From: Enterobacter pseudoroggenkampii
Lineage (GTDB): Bacteria; Pseudomonadota; Gammaproteobacteria; Enterobacterales; Enterobacteriaceae
NCBI RefSeq assembly: GCF_026420145.1
Contig: NZ_JAPMLV010000003.1
Span: 1 to 64,000, forward strand
DNA length: 64,000 nucleotides
Direction of reading: 5' to 3'
Position 1 is the stretch's first letter. Each line of letters starts with the position of its first letter. This document shows positions 21,866 through 37,012 of this stretch, in pieces. The notes under the pieces are model-generated. The model was not told the DNA's origin. It did not search any database and was given only the letters and a program-made list of their open reading frames with translations. A program made the position numbers and the translations under genes.

Positions 21866-23407
21866 ATGCAACTGAATTCCACCGAAATCAGCGAACTGAT
21901 CAAGCAGCGCATTGCTCAGTTCAGTGTTGTGAGTGAAGCTCACAACGAAGGTACTATTGTTTCTGTAAGTGACGGTGTTATCCGCATCCACGGCCTGGCC
22001 GATTGTATGCAGGGTGAGATGATTTCCCTGCCGGGTAACCGTTACGCTATCGCACTGAACCTGGAGCGCGACTCCGTAGGTGCAGTTGTGATGGGTCCAT
22101 ACGCTGACCTCGCCGAAGGCATGAAGGTTAAGTGTACTGGCCGTATTCTGGAAGTACCGGTTGGCCGTGGCCTGCTGGGTCGCGTTGTTAACACCCTGGG
22201 TGCGCCAATCGACGGTAAAGGTCCGGTTGAGCACGATGGCTTCTCCCCAATCGAAGTTATCGCACCAGGCGTTATCGACCGTCAGTCCGTAGATCAGCCT
22301 GTTCAGACAGGTTATAAGTCCGTTGATGCCATGATTCCAATCGGTCGTGGTCAGCGTGAACTGATCATCGGTGACCGTCAGACCGGTAAAACCGCGATGG
22401 CTATCGACGCCATCATCAACCAGCGTGACTCCGGCATCAAATGCGTGTACGTGGCCATCGGCCAGAAAGCGTCCACCATTTCTAACGTGGTTCGTAAACT
22501 GGAAGAACACGGCGCACTGTCTAACACCATCGTTGTGGTAGCAACTGCGTCTGAATCTGCTGCACTGCAATACCTGGCGCCATACGCCGGTTGCGCAATG
22601 GGCGAATACTTCCGTGACCGCGGTGAAGATGCACTGATCGTATACGATGACCTGTCTAAACAGGCTGTTGCTTATCGTCAGGTTTCCCTGCTGCTCCGTC
22701 GTCCACCTGGACGTGAAGCGTTCCCTGGCGACGTATTCTACCTCCACTCTCGTCTGCTGGAGCGTGCTTCCCGCGTTAACGCGGAATACGTCGAGAACTT
22801 CACCAAAGGTGAAGTGAAGGGTAAAACGGGCTCTCTGACCGCGCTGCCGATCATTGAAACCCAGGCGGGTGACGTTTCTGCGTTCGTTCCGACCAACGTA
22901 ATCTCCATTACCGATGGTCAGATCTTCCTGGAAACCAACCTGTTTAACTCCGGTATTCGTCCGGCAGTTAACCCGGGTATCTCCGTATCCCGTGTTGGTG
23001 GTGCTGCTCAGACCAAGATCATCAAGAAACTGTCCGGTGGTATCCGTACCGCGCTGGCACAGTATCGTGAACTGGCTGCGTTCTCTCAGTTCGCATCCGA
23101 TCTGGACGAAGCAACCCGTAAACAGCTGAGCCACGGTCAGAAAGTGACCGAGCTGCTGAAGCAGAAACAGTACGCACCAATGTCTGTTGCTCAGCAGGGC
23201 CTGGTTCTGTTCGCGGCTGAACGCGGTTACCTCGAAGATGTGGAACTGGCGAAAATCGGTAGCTTCGAAGCCGCTCTGCTGGCTTACGTCGACCGTGATC
23301 ACGCTCCGCTGATGCAAGAGATCAACCAGACCGGTGGCTATAACGACGAAATCGAAGGCAAGCTGAAAGCTATCCTCGATTCCTTCAAAGCAACCCAATC
23401 CTGGTAA
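21866..23407 (+). CDS. atpA: AtpA, F1 subunit alpha
   Basis: This 513-residue non-catalytic nucleotide-binding subunit has P-loop GDRQTGKT at 169-176 and the arginine-finger region SRVGGAAQ near residue 373. It has an N-terminal beta-barrel, central ATP domain and C-terminal helical bundle, and is the same length as E. coli. A perfect 11-bp hairpin lies just after the stop, before atpG. Confidence 0.98.
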   Translation: MQLNSTEISELIKQRIAQFSVVSEAHNEGTIVSVSDGVIRIHGLADCMQGEMISLPGNRYAIALNLERDSVGAVVMGPYADLAEGMKVKCTGRILEVPVGRGLLGRVVNTLGAPIDGKGPVEHDGFSPIEVIAPGVIDRQSVDQPVQTGYKSVDAMIPIGRGQRELIIGDRQTGKTAMAIDAIINQRDSGIKCVYVAIGQKASTISNVVRKLEEHGALSNTIVVVATASESAALQYLAPYAGCAMGEYFRDRGEDALIVYDDLSKQAVAYRQVSLLLRRPPGREAFPGDVFYLHSRLLERASRVNAEYVENFTKGEVKGKTGSLTALPIIETQAGDVSAFVPTNVISITDGQIFLETNLFNSGIRPAVNPGISVSRVGGAAQTKIIKKLSGGIRTALAQYRELAAFSQFASDLDEATRKQLSHGQKVTELLKQKQYAPMSVAQQGLVLFAAERGYLEDVELAKIGSFEAALLAYVDRDHAPLMQEINQTGGYNDEIEGKLKAILDSFKATQSW

Positions 23408-23413
23408 TCGTCC

Positions 23414-23439
23414 GGCGGCTTGTCTCAGGACAAGCCGCC
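23414..23439 (+). other. Intercistronic hairpin between atpA and atpG
   Basis: GGCGGCTTGTC (23414-23424) and GACAAGCCGCC (23429-23439) form a perfect 11-bp stem with loop TCAG and no following T-run. It therefore does not look like a terminator. It lies seven bases after the atpA stop and 19 bases before atpG. Confidence 0.8.
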
Positions 23440-23458
23440 TGGCATTGAGGAGAAGCTC

Positions 23459-25736
<2,278 letters not shown>

Positions 25737-25756
25737 CGCCTTAATCGGAGGGTGAT

Positions 25757-26176
25757 ATGGCAATGACTTACCACCTGGACGTCGTCAGCGCAGAGCAACA
25801 AATGTTCTCTGGTCTGGTCGAGAAAATCCAGGTAACGGGTAGTGAAGGTGAACTGGGTATCTTCCCGGGTCACGCACCGCTGCTCACCGCCATTAAGCCT
25901 GGTATGATCCGCATCGTTAAACAGTTCGGTCACGAAGAGTTTATCTATCTGTCTGGCGGCATTCTTGAAGTGCAGCCTGGCAGTGTGACCGTTCTGGCCG
26001 ATACCGCTATCCGTGGCCAGGATCTCGACGAAGCGCGAGCCCTGGAATCGAAGCGTAAGGCTGAAGAGCACATTAGCAGCTCTCATGGTGACGTGGATTA
26101 CGCTCAGGCGTCTGCGGAGCTGGCCAAAGCGATCGCGAAACTGCGCGTTATCGAGTTGACCAAAAAAGCGATGTAA
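25757..26176 (+). CDS. atpC: AtpC, F1 subunit epsilon
   Basis: This 139-residue rotor subunit has an N-terminal beta-sandwich (with [14 protein letters not shown]) and a C-terminal two-helix arm that can inhibit ATP hydrolysis. It is the last gene of the atp operon. Its stop is followed within 20 bp by a strong terminator. Confidence 0.98.
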   Translation: MAMTYHLDVVSAEQQMFSGLVEKIQVTGSEGELGIFPGHAPLLTAIKPGMIRIVKQFGHEEFIYLSGGILEVQPGSVTVLADTAIRGQDLDEARALESKRKAEEHISSSHGDVDYAQASAELAKAIAKLRVIELTKKAM

Positions 26177-26195
26177 CACCGGCTTGAAAAGCACA

Positions 26196-26230
26196 AAAGC
26201 CAGTCTGGATACCAGGCTGGCTTTTTTTTT
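26196..26230 (+). terminator. atp operon terminator
   Basis: AAAGCCAG(T)CTGG and CCAG(G)CTGGCTTT form a stem, followed by T9-10. It lies right after atpC and before glmU. Confidence 0.9.
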
Positions 26231-26314
26231 CGGCCTTAATTCATGATGAAAAAGATGTAGAATTTTAAGCATCAAACGTTTTTACTTCTCACTCAAACTA
26301 CCGTCAGGATGCGT

Positions 26315-27685
26315 ATGTCAAACAGTGCGATGAGCGTGGTGATCCTTGCCGCAGGCAAAGGAACCCGCATGTATTCCGATCTGCCTAAGGTGCTCCACAC
26401 GCTTGCAGGAAAGCCAATGGTGCAGCATGTCATTGATGCAGCGAATGAACTGGGTGCGAGTCAGGTCCACCTGGTCTACGGCCACGGTGGAGATCTGCTT
26501 AAAAAGACGCTGAGCGATGACAAGCTCAACTGGGTGCTTCAGGCCGAACAGTTGGGTACAGGCCATGCGATGCAGCAGGCAGCGCCTTTCTTTGCGGATG
26601 ACGAAGACATTTTGATGCTCTACGGCGATGTCCCGCTGATCTCCGTTGAAACACTGACTCGCCTGCGTGCAGCCAAACCGCAGGGCGGCATCGGTTTGTT
26701 GACCGTCGTGCTGGACGATCCGAGCGGTTATGGCCGCATCACCCGTGAAAACGGTAACGTCACGGGTATTGTTGAGCATAAAGATGCCAGCGACGAACAG
26801 CGCAAGATTCAGGAGATCAACACCGGTATCCTGATTGCCAATGGCGCGGATATGAAGCGCTGGCTGTCCAAACTCAACAACAACAACGCGCAGGGTGAAT
26901 ACTACATCACCGACATCATTGCGATGGCGTACCACGAAGGGCGTGAAATTGCCGCCGTTCATCCGGCGCGCATCAGCGAAACGGACGGTGTGAACAACCG
27001 CCTGCAGCTTTCTCGTCTTGAGCGTATTTATCAGTCCGAGCAGGCTGAAAAACTGCTGCTGGCGGGCGTGATGCTGCGCGATCCGGCGCGTTTCGATCTG
27101 CGTGGTTCGTTATCTCACGGGCGTGACGTTGAGATTGATACTAACGTTATCCTCGAGGGTAACGTGACGCTGGGCAACCGCGTCAAAATTGGCACCGGCT
27201 GCGTGATTAAAAACAGCGTCATCGGTGACGACTGCGAAGTCAGCCCGTACAGCGTGGTGGAAGATGCCCGTCTGGATGCCGCCTGTACCATCGGCCCGTT
27301 TGCACGTCTGCGCCCGGGCGCTGAGCTGCTGGAAGGCGCTCACGTGGGTAACTTCGTGGAAATGAAAAAAGCGCGTCTGGGTAAAGGCTCGAAAGCCGGT
27401 CATCTGACCTATCTTGGCGACGCGGAAATTGGCAATAACGTGAATATTGGTGCAGGGACGATTACCTGTAACTATGACGGCGCGAATAAGTTTAAAACCA
27501 TCATCGGTGATGACGTGTTCGTTGGCTCCGATACGCAGCTGGTGGCGCCTGTTACCGTGGGTAACGGGGTGACCATTGCCGCCGGAACAACCGTCACGCG
27601 CGATGTGGCCGAGAACGCGCTGGTGTTAAGCCGCGTTCCGCAGGTCAGCAAGCAGGGCTGGAAACGCCCGGTGAAGAAAAAGTAA
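26315..27685 (+). CDS. glmU: GlmU, bifunctional GlcNAc-1-P uridyltransferase / GlcN-1-P acetyltransferase
   Basis: This 456-residue enzyme makes UDP-GlcNAc for peptidoglycan and LPS. The N-terminal nucleotidyltransferase carries [15 protein letters not shown] (about residues 11-25). The C-terminal half is a left-handed beta-helix of hexapeptide repeats ending in the acetyl-CoA site ([13 protein letters not shown]). I start at ATG 26315 (MSNSAMSVV), equal to the E. coli length; ATG 26309 is an alternative. It is followed by glmS, the preceding enzyme of the pathway. Confidence 0.97.
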   Translation: MSNSAMSVVILAAGKGTRMYSDLPKVLHTLAGKPMVQHVIDAANELGASQVHLVYGHGGDLLKKTLSDDKLNWVLQAEQLGTGHAMQQAAPFFADDEDILMLYGDVPLISVETLTRLRAAKPQGGIGLLTVVLDDPSGYGRITRENGNVTGIVEHKDASDEQRKIQEINTGILIANGADMKRWLSKLNNNNAQGEYYITDIIAMAYHEGREIAAVHPARISETDGVNNRLQLSRLERIYQSEQAEKLLLAGVMLRDPARFDLRGSLSHGRDVEIDTNVILEGNVTLGNRVKIGTGCVIKNSVIGDDCEVSPYSVVEDARLDAACTIGPFARLRPGAELLEGAHVGNFVEMKKARLGKGSKAGHLTYLGDAEIGNNVNIGAGTITCNYDGANKFKTIIGDDVFVGSDTQLVAPVTVGNGVTIAAGTTVTRDVAENALVLSRVPQVSKQGWKRPVKKK

Positions 27686-27693
27686 CGGATTTA

Positions 27694-27790
27694 CCCCTCA
27701 CCCTAACCCTCTCCCCACAGGGGAGAGGGGATCGTTCGGTGCGGTGTTTTTCTCCCTCGCCCCTTTGGGGAGAGGGCCGGGGTGAGGGGA
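27694..27790. repeat. Inverted pair of family-2 palindromes between glmU and glmS
   Basis: CCCCTCACCCTAACCCTCTCCC (start of copy 1, at 27694) is mirrored by GGGGAGAGGGCCGGGGTGAGGGG (end of copy 2, to 27789). Each copy is itself a hairpin. The arrangement, two inverted REP-like units about 20 bp apart, is that of a REPIN. Confidence 0.8.
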
Positions 27791-27923
27791 TAATATAATC
27801 CTCCCCCCACAAGCAGTACCCATAAAAATAACCCCACTCTCTACAAGGCTCGGGGCGCCCGGAAAGGGCAAATACAGGTCAGCGACAACGCAGGCATAAT
27901 GCCTAAATTCGGAATCTAAAATT

Positions 27924-29753
27924 ATGTGTGGAATTGTTGGCGCAGTTGCGCAGCGTGATATTGCTGAAATCCTTCTCGAAGGTTTACGTCGTCTGGAATA
28001 CCGTGGTTACGACTCAGCCGGTCTGGCTGTCGTCGATGCAGAAGGCCATATGACCCGTCTGCGTCGTCTCGGAAAAGTGCAGATGCTGGCCCAGGCCGCG
28101 GAAGAACATCCGCTGCGCGGTGGTACCGGTATTGCGCACACCCGCTGGGCGACGCACGGTGAACCGTCTGAAGGTAACGCGCACCCGCATGTGTCTGAAC
28201 ACATCGTGGTCGTGCACAACGGCATTATCGAAAACCACGAACCGCTACGCGAAGAACTGAAAGCGCGCGGCTACACCTTCGTCTCTGAAACTGACACCGA
28301 AGTGATTGCTCACCTGGTGCACTGGGAGCTGGAGCAGGGCGGCACACTGCGTGATGCGGTGCTGCGTGCTATCCCTCAGCTGCGCGGTGCGTACGGTACG
28401 GTGATCATGGATTCCCGCGACCCGTCCACGCTGCTGGCCGCGCGTTCCGGTAGCCCGATGGTTATCGGTCTGGGCATGGGCGAAAACTTCATCGCTTCTG
28501 ACCAGCTGGCGCTCCTGCCGGTTACCCGTCGCTTTATCTTCCTCGAAGAGGGTGATATCGCGGAAGTGACTCGCCGCAGCGTGACCGTGTTCGATACCAA
28601 AGGCGAGCAGGTGAAACGTCAGGAGATCGAATCGAATCTGCAGTACGACGCGGGCGATAAAGGCGCTTACCGTCACTACATGCAGAAAGAGATTTACGAG
28701 CAGCCAAACGCCATCAAAAACACCCTGACCGGGCGCATCAGCCACGGTGAAGTGGATCTGAGCGAGCTGGGTGCAAACGCGAACGAACTGCTCGGCAAGG
28801 TTGAGCACATTCAGATCGTGGCCTGCGGCACCTCCTACAACTCCGGTATGGTTTCTCGCTACTGGTTTGAATCCCTGGCGGGCGTGCCGTGCGATGTGGA
28901 AATCGCGTCTGAATTCCGCTATCGCAAATCTGCGGTGCGTCGTAACAGCCTGATGATCACCCTTTCCCAGTCTGGCGAAACGGCGGACACGCTTGCCGCG
29001 CTGCGTCTCTCTAAAGAGCTGGGTTACCTGGGCTCACTGGCCATCTGCAACGTTCCTGGCTCTTCCCTGGTGCGTGAATCCGATCTGGCGCTGATGACCA
29101 AAGCAGGCACCGAAATCGGCGTGGCCTCCACCAAAGCGTTTACCACGCAGCTGACCGTTCTGCTGATGCTGGTGGCGAAGCTGGCGCGTCTGAAAGGCGA
29201 AGATGCTTCCGTTGAGCACGACATCGTTCACGGCCTACAGGCGCTGCCGAGCCGCATTGAGCAGATGCTGTCTCAGGACAAACGCATTGAAGCGCTGGCG
29301 GAAGACTTCTCTGATAAACATCACGCCCTGTTCCTGGGTCGTGGCGATCAGTATCCGATTGCGCTGGAAGGCGCGCTGAAGCTGAAAGAGATCTCCTACA
29401 TTCACGCTGAAGCCTATGCGGCAGGCGAGCTGAAACACGGCCCGCTGGCGCTGATTGACGCGGATATGCCGGTCATCGTTGTGGCACCAAACAACGAACT
29501 GCTGGAAAAACTGAAATCTAACATCGAAGAAGTCCGCGCCCGCGGTGGTGTCCTGTACGTCTTCGCCGACAAAGATGCCGGTTTTGTCAGCAATGACAAC
29601 ATGCACATCATCGAGATGCCGCATGTGGAAGAGGTGATTGCACCCATCTTCTACACCGTTCCGCTGCAGCTGCTGGCCTATCACGTGGCGCTGATCAAAG
29701 GCACCGACGTCGACCAGCCGCGTAACCTGGCGAAATCGGTTACCGTAGAATAA
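27924..29753 (+). CDS. glmS: GlmS, glutamine--fructose-6-phosphate aminotransferase
   Basis: This 609-residue enzyme makes glucosamine-6-phosphate. After Met removal the N-terminal cysteine ([10 protein letters not shown]) is the glutaminase nucleophile; residues 2-240 are the class II amidotransferase domain. Two SIS sugar-isomerase domains follow (STSYNSG-like CGTSYNSG near 302 and SQSGETADT near 350), and it ends LAKSVTVE. In E. coli glmS translation is controlled by the GlmZ/GlmY small RNAs after cleavage at the glmU stop. Here 238 bp with a repeat pair separates the genes, so a similar cut would have to be tested. Confidence 0.97.
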   Translation: MCGIVGAVAQRDIAEILLEGLRRLEYRGYDSAGLAVVDAEGHMTRLRRLGKVQMLAQAAEEHPLRGGTGIAHTRWATHGEPSEGNAHPHVSEHIVVVHNGIIENHEPLREELKARGYTFVSETDTEVIAHLVHWELEQGGTLRDAVLRAIPQLRGAYGTVIMDSRDPSTLLAARSGSPMVIGLGMGENFIASDQLALLPVTRRFIFLEEGDIAEVTRRSVTVFDTKGEQVKRQEIESNLQYDAGDKGAYRHYMQKEIYEQPNAIKNTLTGRISHGEVDLSELGANANELLGKVEHIQIVACGTSYNSGMVSRYWFESLAGVPCDVEIASEFRYRKSAVRRNSLMITLSQSGETADTLAALRLSKELGYLGSLAICNVPGSSLVRESDLALMTKAGTEIGVASTKAFTTQLTVLLMLVAKLARLKGEDASVEHDIVHGLQALPSRIEQMLSQDKRIEALAEDFSDKHHALFLGRGDQYPIALEGALKLKEISYIHAEAYAAGELKHGPLALIDADMPVIVVAPNNELLEKLKSNIEEVRARGGVLYVFADKDAGFVSNDNMHIIEMPHVEEVIAPIFYTVPLQLLAYHVALIKGTDVDQPRNLAKSVTVE

Positions 29754-29762
29754 TCCCTTCAG

Positions 29763-29788
29763 GCTCCACCTTCGGGTGGAGCTTTTTT
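29763..29788 (+). terminator. glmS terminator
   Basis: GCTCCACC / GGTGGAGC with a TTCG tetraloop is followed by T6. It is a textbook intrinsic terminator just after the glmS stop. Confidence 0.92.
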
Positions 29789-29967
29789 ATCCTGCCTGGT
29801 TTGTTTTTCATCAATCCTTTCTCATTTTTAATAATGACAATTTGTCATCTTCAGCTACTTTTTTCAGTGTCACATAAAGAAAATATTTCTGAAAACGTCT
29901 TGTCATAAAAGTGGCTAATGCATTGAAATATAATATTTATTTTGCTTGTTTTTAAGTGAAATTTCCA

Positions 29968-29985
29968 TTGTCATAAAACTGTCAT
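29968..29985 (+). promoter_or_regulatory. PHO box 1
   Basis: TTGTCAT-AAAA-CTGTCAT is a near-perfect 18-bp PhoB box (7-bp direct repeats with a 4-bp AT spacer) about 90 bp before pstS. Confidence 0.88.
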
Positions 29986-30000
29986 AATTCGTACATTTAT

Positions 30001-30018
30001 CTGTCACCTGTTTGTCCT
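30001..30018 (+). promoter_or_regulatory. PHO box 2
   Basis: CTGTCAC-CTGT-TTGTCCT lies in phase with box 1 (22 bp from the second repeat of box 1, two helical turns). PhoB repeats usually stand in for the -35 element; a TATTTT about 30018-30023 may be the -10. Confidence 0.7.
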
Positions 30019-30041
30019 ATTTTGCTCATCGTAGCCACTAA

Positions 30042-31115
<1,074 letters not shown>

Positions 31116-31136
31116 CAGGATATATTTAACGAAGAT

Positions 31137-31207
31137 GGCGGGTGGCGCTGCGCTTACCCGCCCTACGGTTTAAGCTGTAGGCCCGGTAAGCGTTAGCGCC
31201 ACCGGGC
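31137..31207. repeat. REP/BIME element between pstS and pstC
   Basis: A pair of facing palindromes, GGCGGGTGGCGC..TTACCCGCC and GCCCGGTAAGCG..GCGCCACCGGGC, closely resembles the element at 17960-18026. Confidence 0.88.
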
Positions 31208-31240
31208 ATATTCGTAAAAACGTCTCAAACAGAAGAGTAA

Positions 31241-33093
<1,853 letters not shown>

Positions 33094-33128
33094 TTTTTTA
33101 CGGCGCGACAGCTCGCGGCGCCGAATGA

Positions 33129-33914
<786 letters not shown>

Positions 33915-33940
33915 TTTGCCTTAGTGCATGTGGAGAAACC

Positions 33941-34666
33941 ATGGACAACCTCAATCTTAATAAACATATTTCAGGCCAGTTCAACGCAGAGCTGGAAAGC
34001 ATCCGCACGCAGGTAATGACCATGGGTGGCATGGTTGAGCAGCAGCTTTCTGATGCAATTACGGCAATGCACAACCAGGACAGCGAGCTGGCGAAGCGCG
34101 TCATTGAAGGCGACAAAAACGTCAACATGATGGAAGTCGCTATCGACGAGGCCTGTGTGCGCATTATCGCGAAGCGTCAGCCGACGGCGAGCGACCTGCG
34201 TCTGGTGATGGCGATCATCAAAACCATCGCCGAGCTGGAGCGTATTGGTGACGTGGCGGATAAAATCTGCCGCACCGCGCTGGAGAAGTTCTCTCAGCAG
34301 CACCAGCCGCTGCTGGTGAGTCTGGAGTCGCTGGGCCGTCACACCGTGCAGATGCTGCACGACGTGCTGGATGCCTTTGCGCGTATGGACCTGGACGAAG
34401 CGGTGCGTATCTACCGTGAAGACAAGAAGGTCGACCAGGAGTATGAAGGCATCGTGCGTCAGCTGATGACCTACATGATGGAAGATTCCCGTACGATCCC
34501 AAGCGTACTGACTGCCCTGTTCTGCGCGCGCTCCATCGAGCGTATCGGCGACCGCTGCCAGAACATTTGCGAATACATTTTCTACTTCGTGAAAGGTCAG
34601 GACTTCCGTCACGTGGGCGGCGACGAGCTGGACAAGCTGCTGGCGGGTAAAGATCCAAAAGAGTAA
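33941..34666 (+). CDS. phoU: PhoU, phosphate signalling protein
   Basis: This 241-residue protein consists of two three-helix bundles with the metal-binding E/DxxxD motifs of the family (for example RIGDVADKI and RIGDRCQNI). It links the Pst importer to the PhoR sensor kinase and prevents toxic phosphate uptake. I chose ATG 33941 after GTGGAGAAACC because it gives the E. coli length; the upstream frame from 33911 lies in the spacer. It is the last gene of the operon. Confidence 0.97.
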
Positions 34667-34673
34667 TGTTTGT

Positions 34674-34742
34674 GGCGGGTGGCACTAGCGCTTACCCGCC
34701 ATACTAGCCCTGTAGGCCGGATAAGCGTTAGCGCCATCCGGC
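34674..34742. repeat. REP/BIME element between phoU and yieH
   Basis: One palindrome of the GGCGGGTGGC..TTACCCGCC type faces a classic REP unit GTAGGCCGGATAAGCG..GCCATCCGGC. It separates two convergent genes and may help end both transcripts. Confidence 0.88.
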
Positions 34743-34751
34743 TTTGTTTTT

Positions 34752-35417
34752 TCAGCGAGTAATATCCCACCCGCGCGCCTTCCACAGCGCGGGCAACTGC
34801 GCCAGATCGGTGAAGGTCGTGACTTTTGGATGATCGATCGGCTTGTTGTGCGGGTCGGCGCAGAAGTAAAACACCTCCATTCCCGCATCAATCCCCGACT
34901 GCGCGCCCGCAGACGAGTCATCCACCAGAATGCAGTTCTCTACGTTGACGCCCATCGCTTTCGCCGCATGGAACATCAGCGCCGGGTCCGGCTTCCAGCG
35001 CTGGATATCGTAGCCACTGAACAGTTTTTCCGGGAAGTGGTGCAGCATCTCAAGCTTGCCCAGCGAGTGCTGCATTTTGCTGACCGGGCCGTTAGAGACC
35101 ACGCAGATTGGTACCGTCATCGCATCCAGCAGCGCGTTTGCGCCCGGAATCACCTCCAGCTCCGAATCGAACAGGCGTGCAACCTCGGCGCGGTACACCG
35201 GTTCCAGAGCCGCTTTCTCCAGAACGACGCCGTGTTCTTCGTTAATGATGTCGATGATCTCGTAGAGCTTCACGCCCTTAAAGCGTTTAAACACCTCTTC
35301 GAGTTCCAGCGTAATGCCAAATTCCTGGAACATGGCCACATACGCGCGGGAACAAATGACCTCACTGTCGACCAGCGTACCGTCGCAGTCGAAAAATACC
35401 GCTTCAATTCCGGACAT
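34752..35417 (-). CDS. yieH: YieH, HAD-family 6-phosphogluconate phosphatase
   Basis: This 221-residue beta-phosphoglucomutase-like HAD hydrolase has nucleophile motif FFDCDGTLVDS (Asp10, Asp12), motif II VVSNGP, motif III KPDPALM and motif IV ILVDDSSAG. The E. coli homologue has phosphatase activity on 6-phosphogluconate and purine substrates in vitro; the physiological role is unclear. It is convergent with phoU and divergent from adeP. Confidence 0.95.
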   Translation of the reverse strand: MSGIEAVFFDCDGTLVDSEVICSRAYVAMFQEFGITLELEEVFKRFKGVKLYEIIDIINEEHGVVLEKAALEPVYRAEVARLFDSELEVIPGANALLDAMTVPICVVSNGPVSKMQHSLGKLEMLHHFPEKLFSGYDIQRWKPDPALMFHAAKAMGVNVENCILVDDSSAGAQSGIDAGMEVFYFCADPHNKPIDHPKVTTFTDLAQLPALWKARGWDITR

Positions 35418-35466
35418 GCCTTTCCCTTTTAACCAGTTTAACGTTTACGTACGGCAGTTAGCCGAA

Positions 35467-35482
35467 ACGCAATCGTTGCCGT
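35467..35482. promoter_or_regulatory. PurR-like operator upstream of adeP
   Basis: ACGCAATCGTTGCCGT matches the PurR consensus ACGCAAACGTTTGCGT at 13 of 16 positions, with the central CG intact. It lies about 100 bp before adeP, an adenine permease gene that I recall as a PurR target in E. coli. Confidence 0.65.
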
Positions 35483-35582
35483 ATAAGCAAATTCAATGAA
35501 AAAAGTATCACGTAACCGCCACTATTGTCGCATTTTGGTATAGGATAGCGACGAATTTTCCCTCCTTGTTCGGAAATTGATG

Positions 35583-36920
35583 ATGAGTCAACAACACACT
35601 ACCCAGACGTCTGGTCAGGGTCTGCTTGAGCGCGTTTTCAAACTGCGCGAGCACGGCACAACGGCACGCACCGAAGTGATCGCGGGTTTCACCACCTTCC
35701 TGACGATGGTCTATATCGTTTTTGTGAACCCTCAAATTCTGGGCGTTGCTGGCATGGATACCAGCGCCGTCTTTGTAACCACCTGCCTGATCGCCGCCCT
35801 TGGCAGCATTCTGATGGGTGTGTTCGCTAACCTGCCGGTTGCGCTGGCACCGGCGATGGGCCTGAATGCGTTCTTCGCGTTCGTGGTCGTTCAGGCGATG
35901 GGGCTGCCGTGGCAGGTTGGCATGGGCGCCATCTTCTGGGGCGCGGTTGGTCTACTGCTGCTGACCATTTTCCGCGTGCGTTACTGGATGATTGCAAACA
36001 TTCCTGTGAGCCTGCGCGTGGGCATCACCAGCGGTATCGGTCTGTTCATCGGTATGATGGGGCTGAAAAACGCCGGCGTTATCGTGGCGAACCCGGATAC
36101 GCTGGTGAGCATCGGTCACCTGACCTCTCATAACGTGCTGCTGGGCGTGCTGGGCTTCTTTATCATCGCGATCCTGGCTTCCCGCAATATTCACGCGGCG
36201 GTGCTGGTGTCTATCGTGGTCACCACCCTGCTGGGCTGGATGCTGGGCGACGTTCACTATAACGGCATCGTTTCCGCGCCACCGAGCATCTCTACCGTTG
36301 TTGGTCACGTCGATCTGGCGGGCTCCCTGAACCTGGGCCTGGCGGGCGTGATTTTCTCCTTCATGCTGGTGAACCTGTTCGACTCCTCCGGCACGCTGAT
36401 TGGCGTGACCGATAAAGCGGGTCTGGCGGATGAAAAAGGGAAATTCCCGCGGATGAAGCAGGCGCTGTTTGTGGACAGCGTCTCCTCTGTAACCGGTGCG
36501 TTTATCGGAACCTCGTCTGTTACCGCGTACATTGAATCTTCTTCCGGCGTATCCGTGGGCGGCCGTACCGGCCTGACGGCGGTGGTCGTGGGTATTCTGT
36601 TCCTGCTGGTGATCTTCCTCTCTCCGCTGGCGGGCATGGTGCCTCCGTACGCGGCGGCGGGTGCGCTTATCTACGTGGGGGTGCTGATGACCTCCAGCCT
36701 GTCACGCGTGAAGTGGGATGATTTAACCGAAGCGGTGCCGGCGTTTATTACCGCCGTGATGATGCCGTTCAGCTTCTCGATTACCGAAGGTATCGCGCTG
36801 GGCTTTATCTCTTACTGCGTAATGAAGATCGGTACCGGCCGCTTCCGCGACCTCAGCCCATGCGTCATCGTTGTGGCGCTGCTGTTTGTGCTGAAGATTG
36901 TGTTTATTGACGCCAAATAA
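35583..36920 (+). CDS. adeP: AdeP (YieG), adenine permease
   Basis: This 445-residue member of the AzgA subfamily of nucleobase:cation symporters (NAT/NCS2-like) has about 13-14 helices. Characteristic segments are ANLPVALAPAMGLNAFFAF (about residues 81-99) and FVDSVSSVTGAFIGTSSVTAYIES. E. coli AdeP is a high-affinity proton-coupled adenine importer. Three start codons lie in a row (TTG 35577, ATG 35580, ATG 35583); the last gives the E. coli N-terminus MSQQHTTQ. Confidence 0.96.
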   Translation: MSQQHTTQTSGQGLLERVFKLREHGTTARTEVIAGFTTFLTMVYIVFVNPQILGVAGMDTSAVFVTTCLIAALGSILMGVFANLPVALAPAMGLNAFFAFVVVQAMGLPWQVGMGAIFWGAVGLLLLTIFRVRYWMIANIPVSLRVGITSGIGLFIGMMGLKNAGVIVANPDTLVSIGHLTSHNVLLGVLGFFIIAILASRNIHAAVLVSIVVTTLLGWMLGDVHYNGIVSAPPSISTVVGHVDLAGSLNLGLAGVIFSFMLVNLFDSSGTLIGVTDKAGLADEKGKFPRMKQALFVDSVSSVTGAFIGTSSVTAYIESSSGVSVGGRTGLTAVVVGILFLLVIFLSPLAGMVPPYAAAGALIYVGVLMTSSLSRVKWDDLTEAVPAFITAVMMPFSFSITEGIALGFISYCVMKIGTGRFRDLSPCVIVVALLFVLKIVFIDAK

Positions 36921-36925
36921 ACAGT

Positions 36926-36953
36926 AAGCCCTTTTCTTCGAAAAGGGCTTTAG
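36926..36953 (+). terminator. adeP terminator
   Basis: AAGCCCTTTTC / GAAAAGGGCTT is a perfect stem just after the adeP stop; the T-run after it is short. The family-2 repeat follows immediately. Confidence 0.7.
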
Positions 36954-36961
36954 TGTTTGTT

Positions 36962-37006
36962 CCCTCTCCCCGTGGGAGAGGGTCAGGGTGAGGGCATCAG
37001 GCCGCA
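36962..37006. repeat. GC-rich palindromic repeat, family 2, copy
   Basis: CCCTCTCCCCGTGGGAGAGGG then GTGAGGGCATCAGGCCGCA. The last 19 bases are identical to the end of the copy after kup (8479-8497). It lies between convergent adeP and chrR. Confidence 0.8.
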
Positions 37007-37012
37007 ATGATC

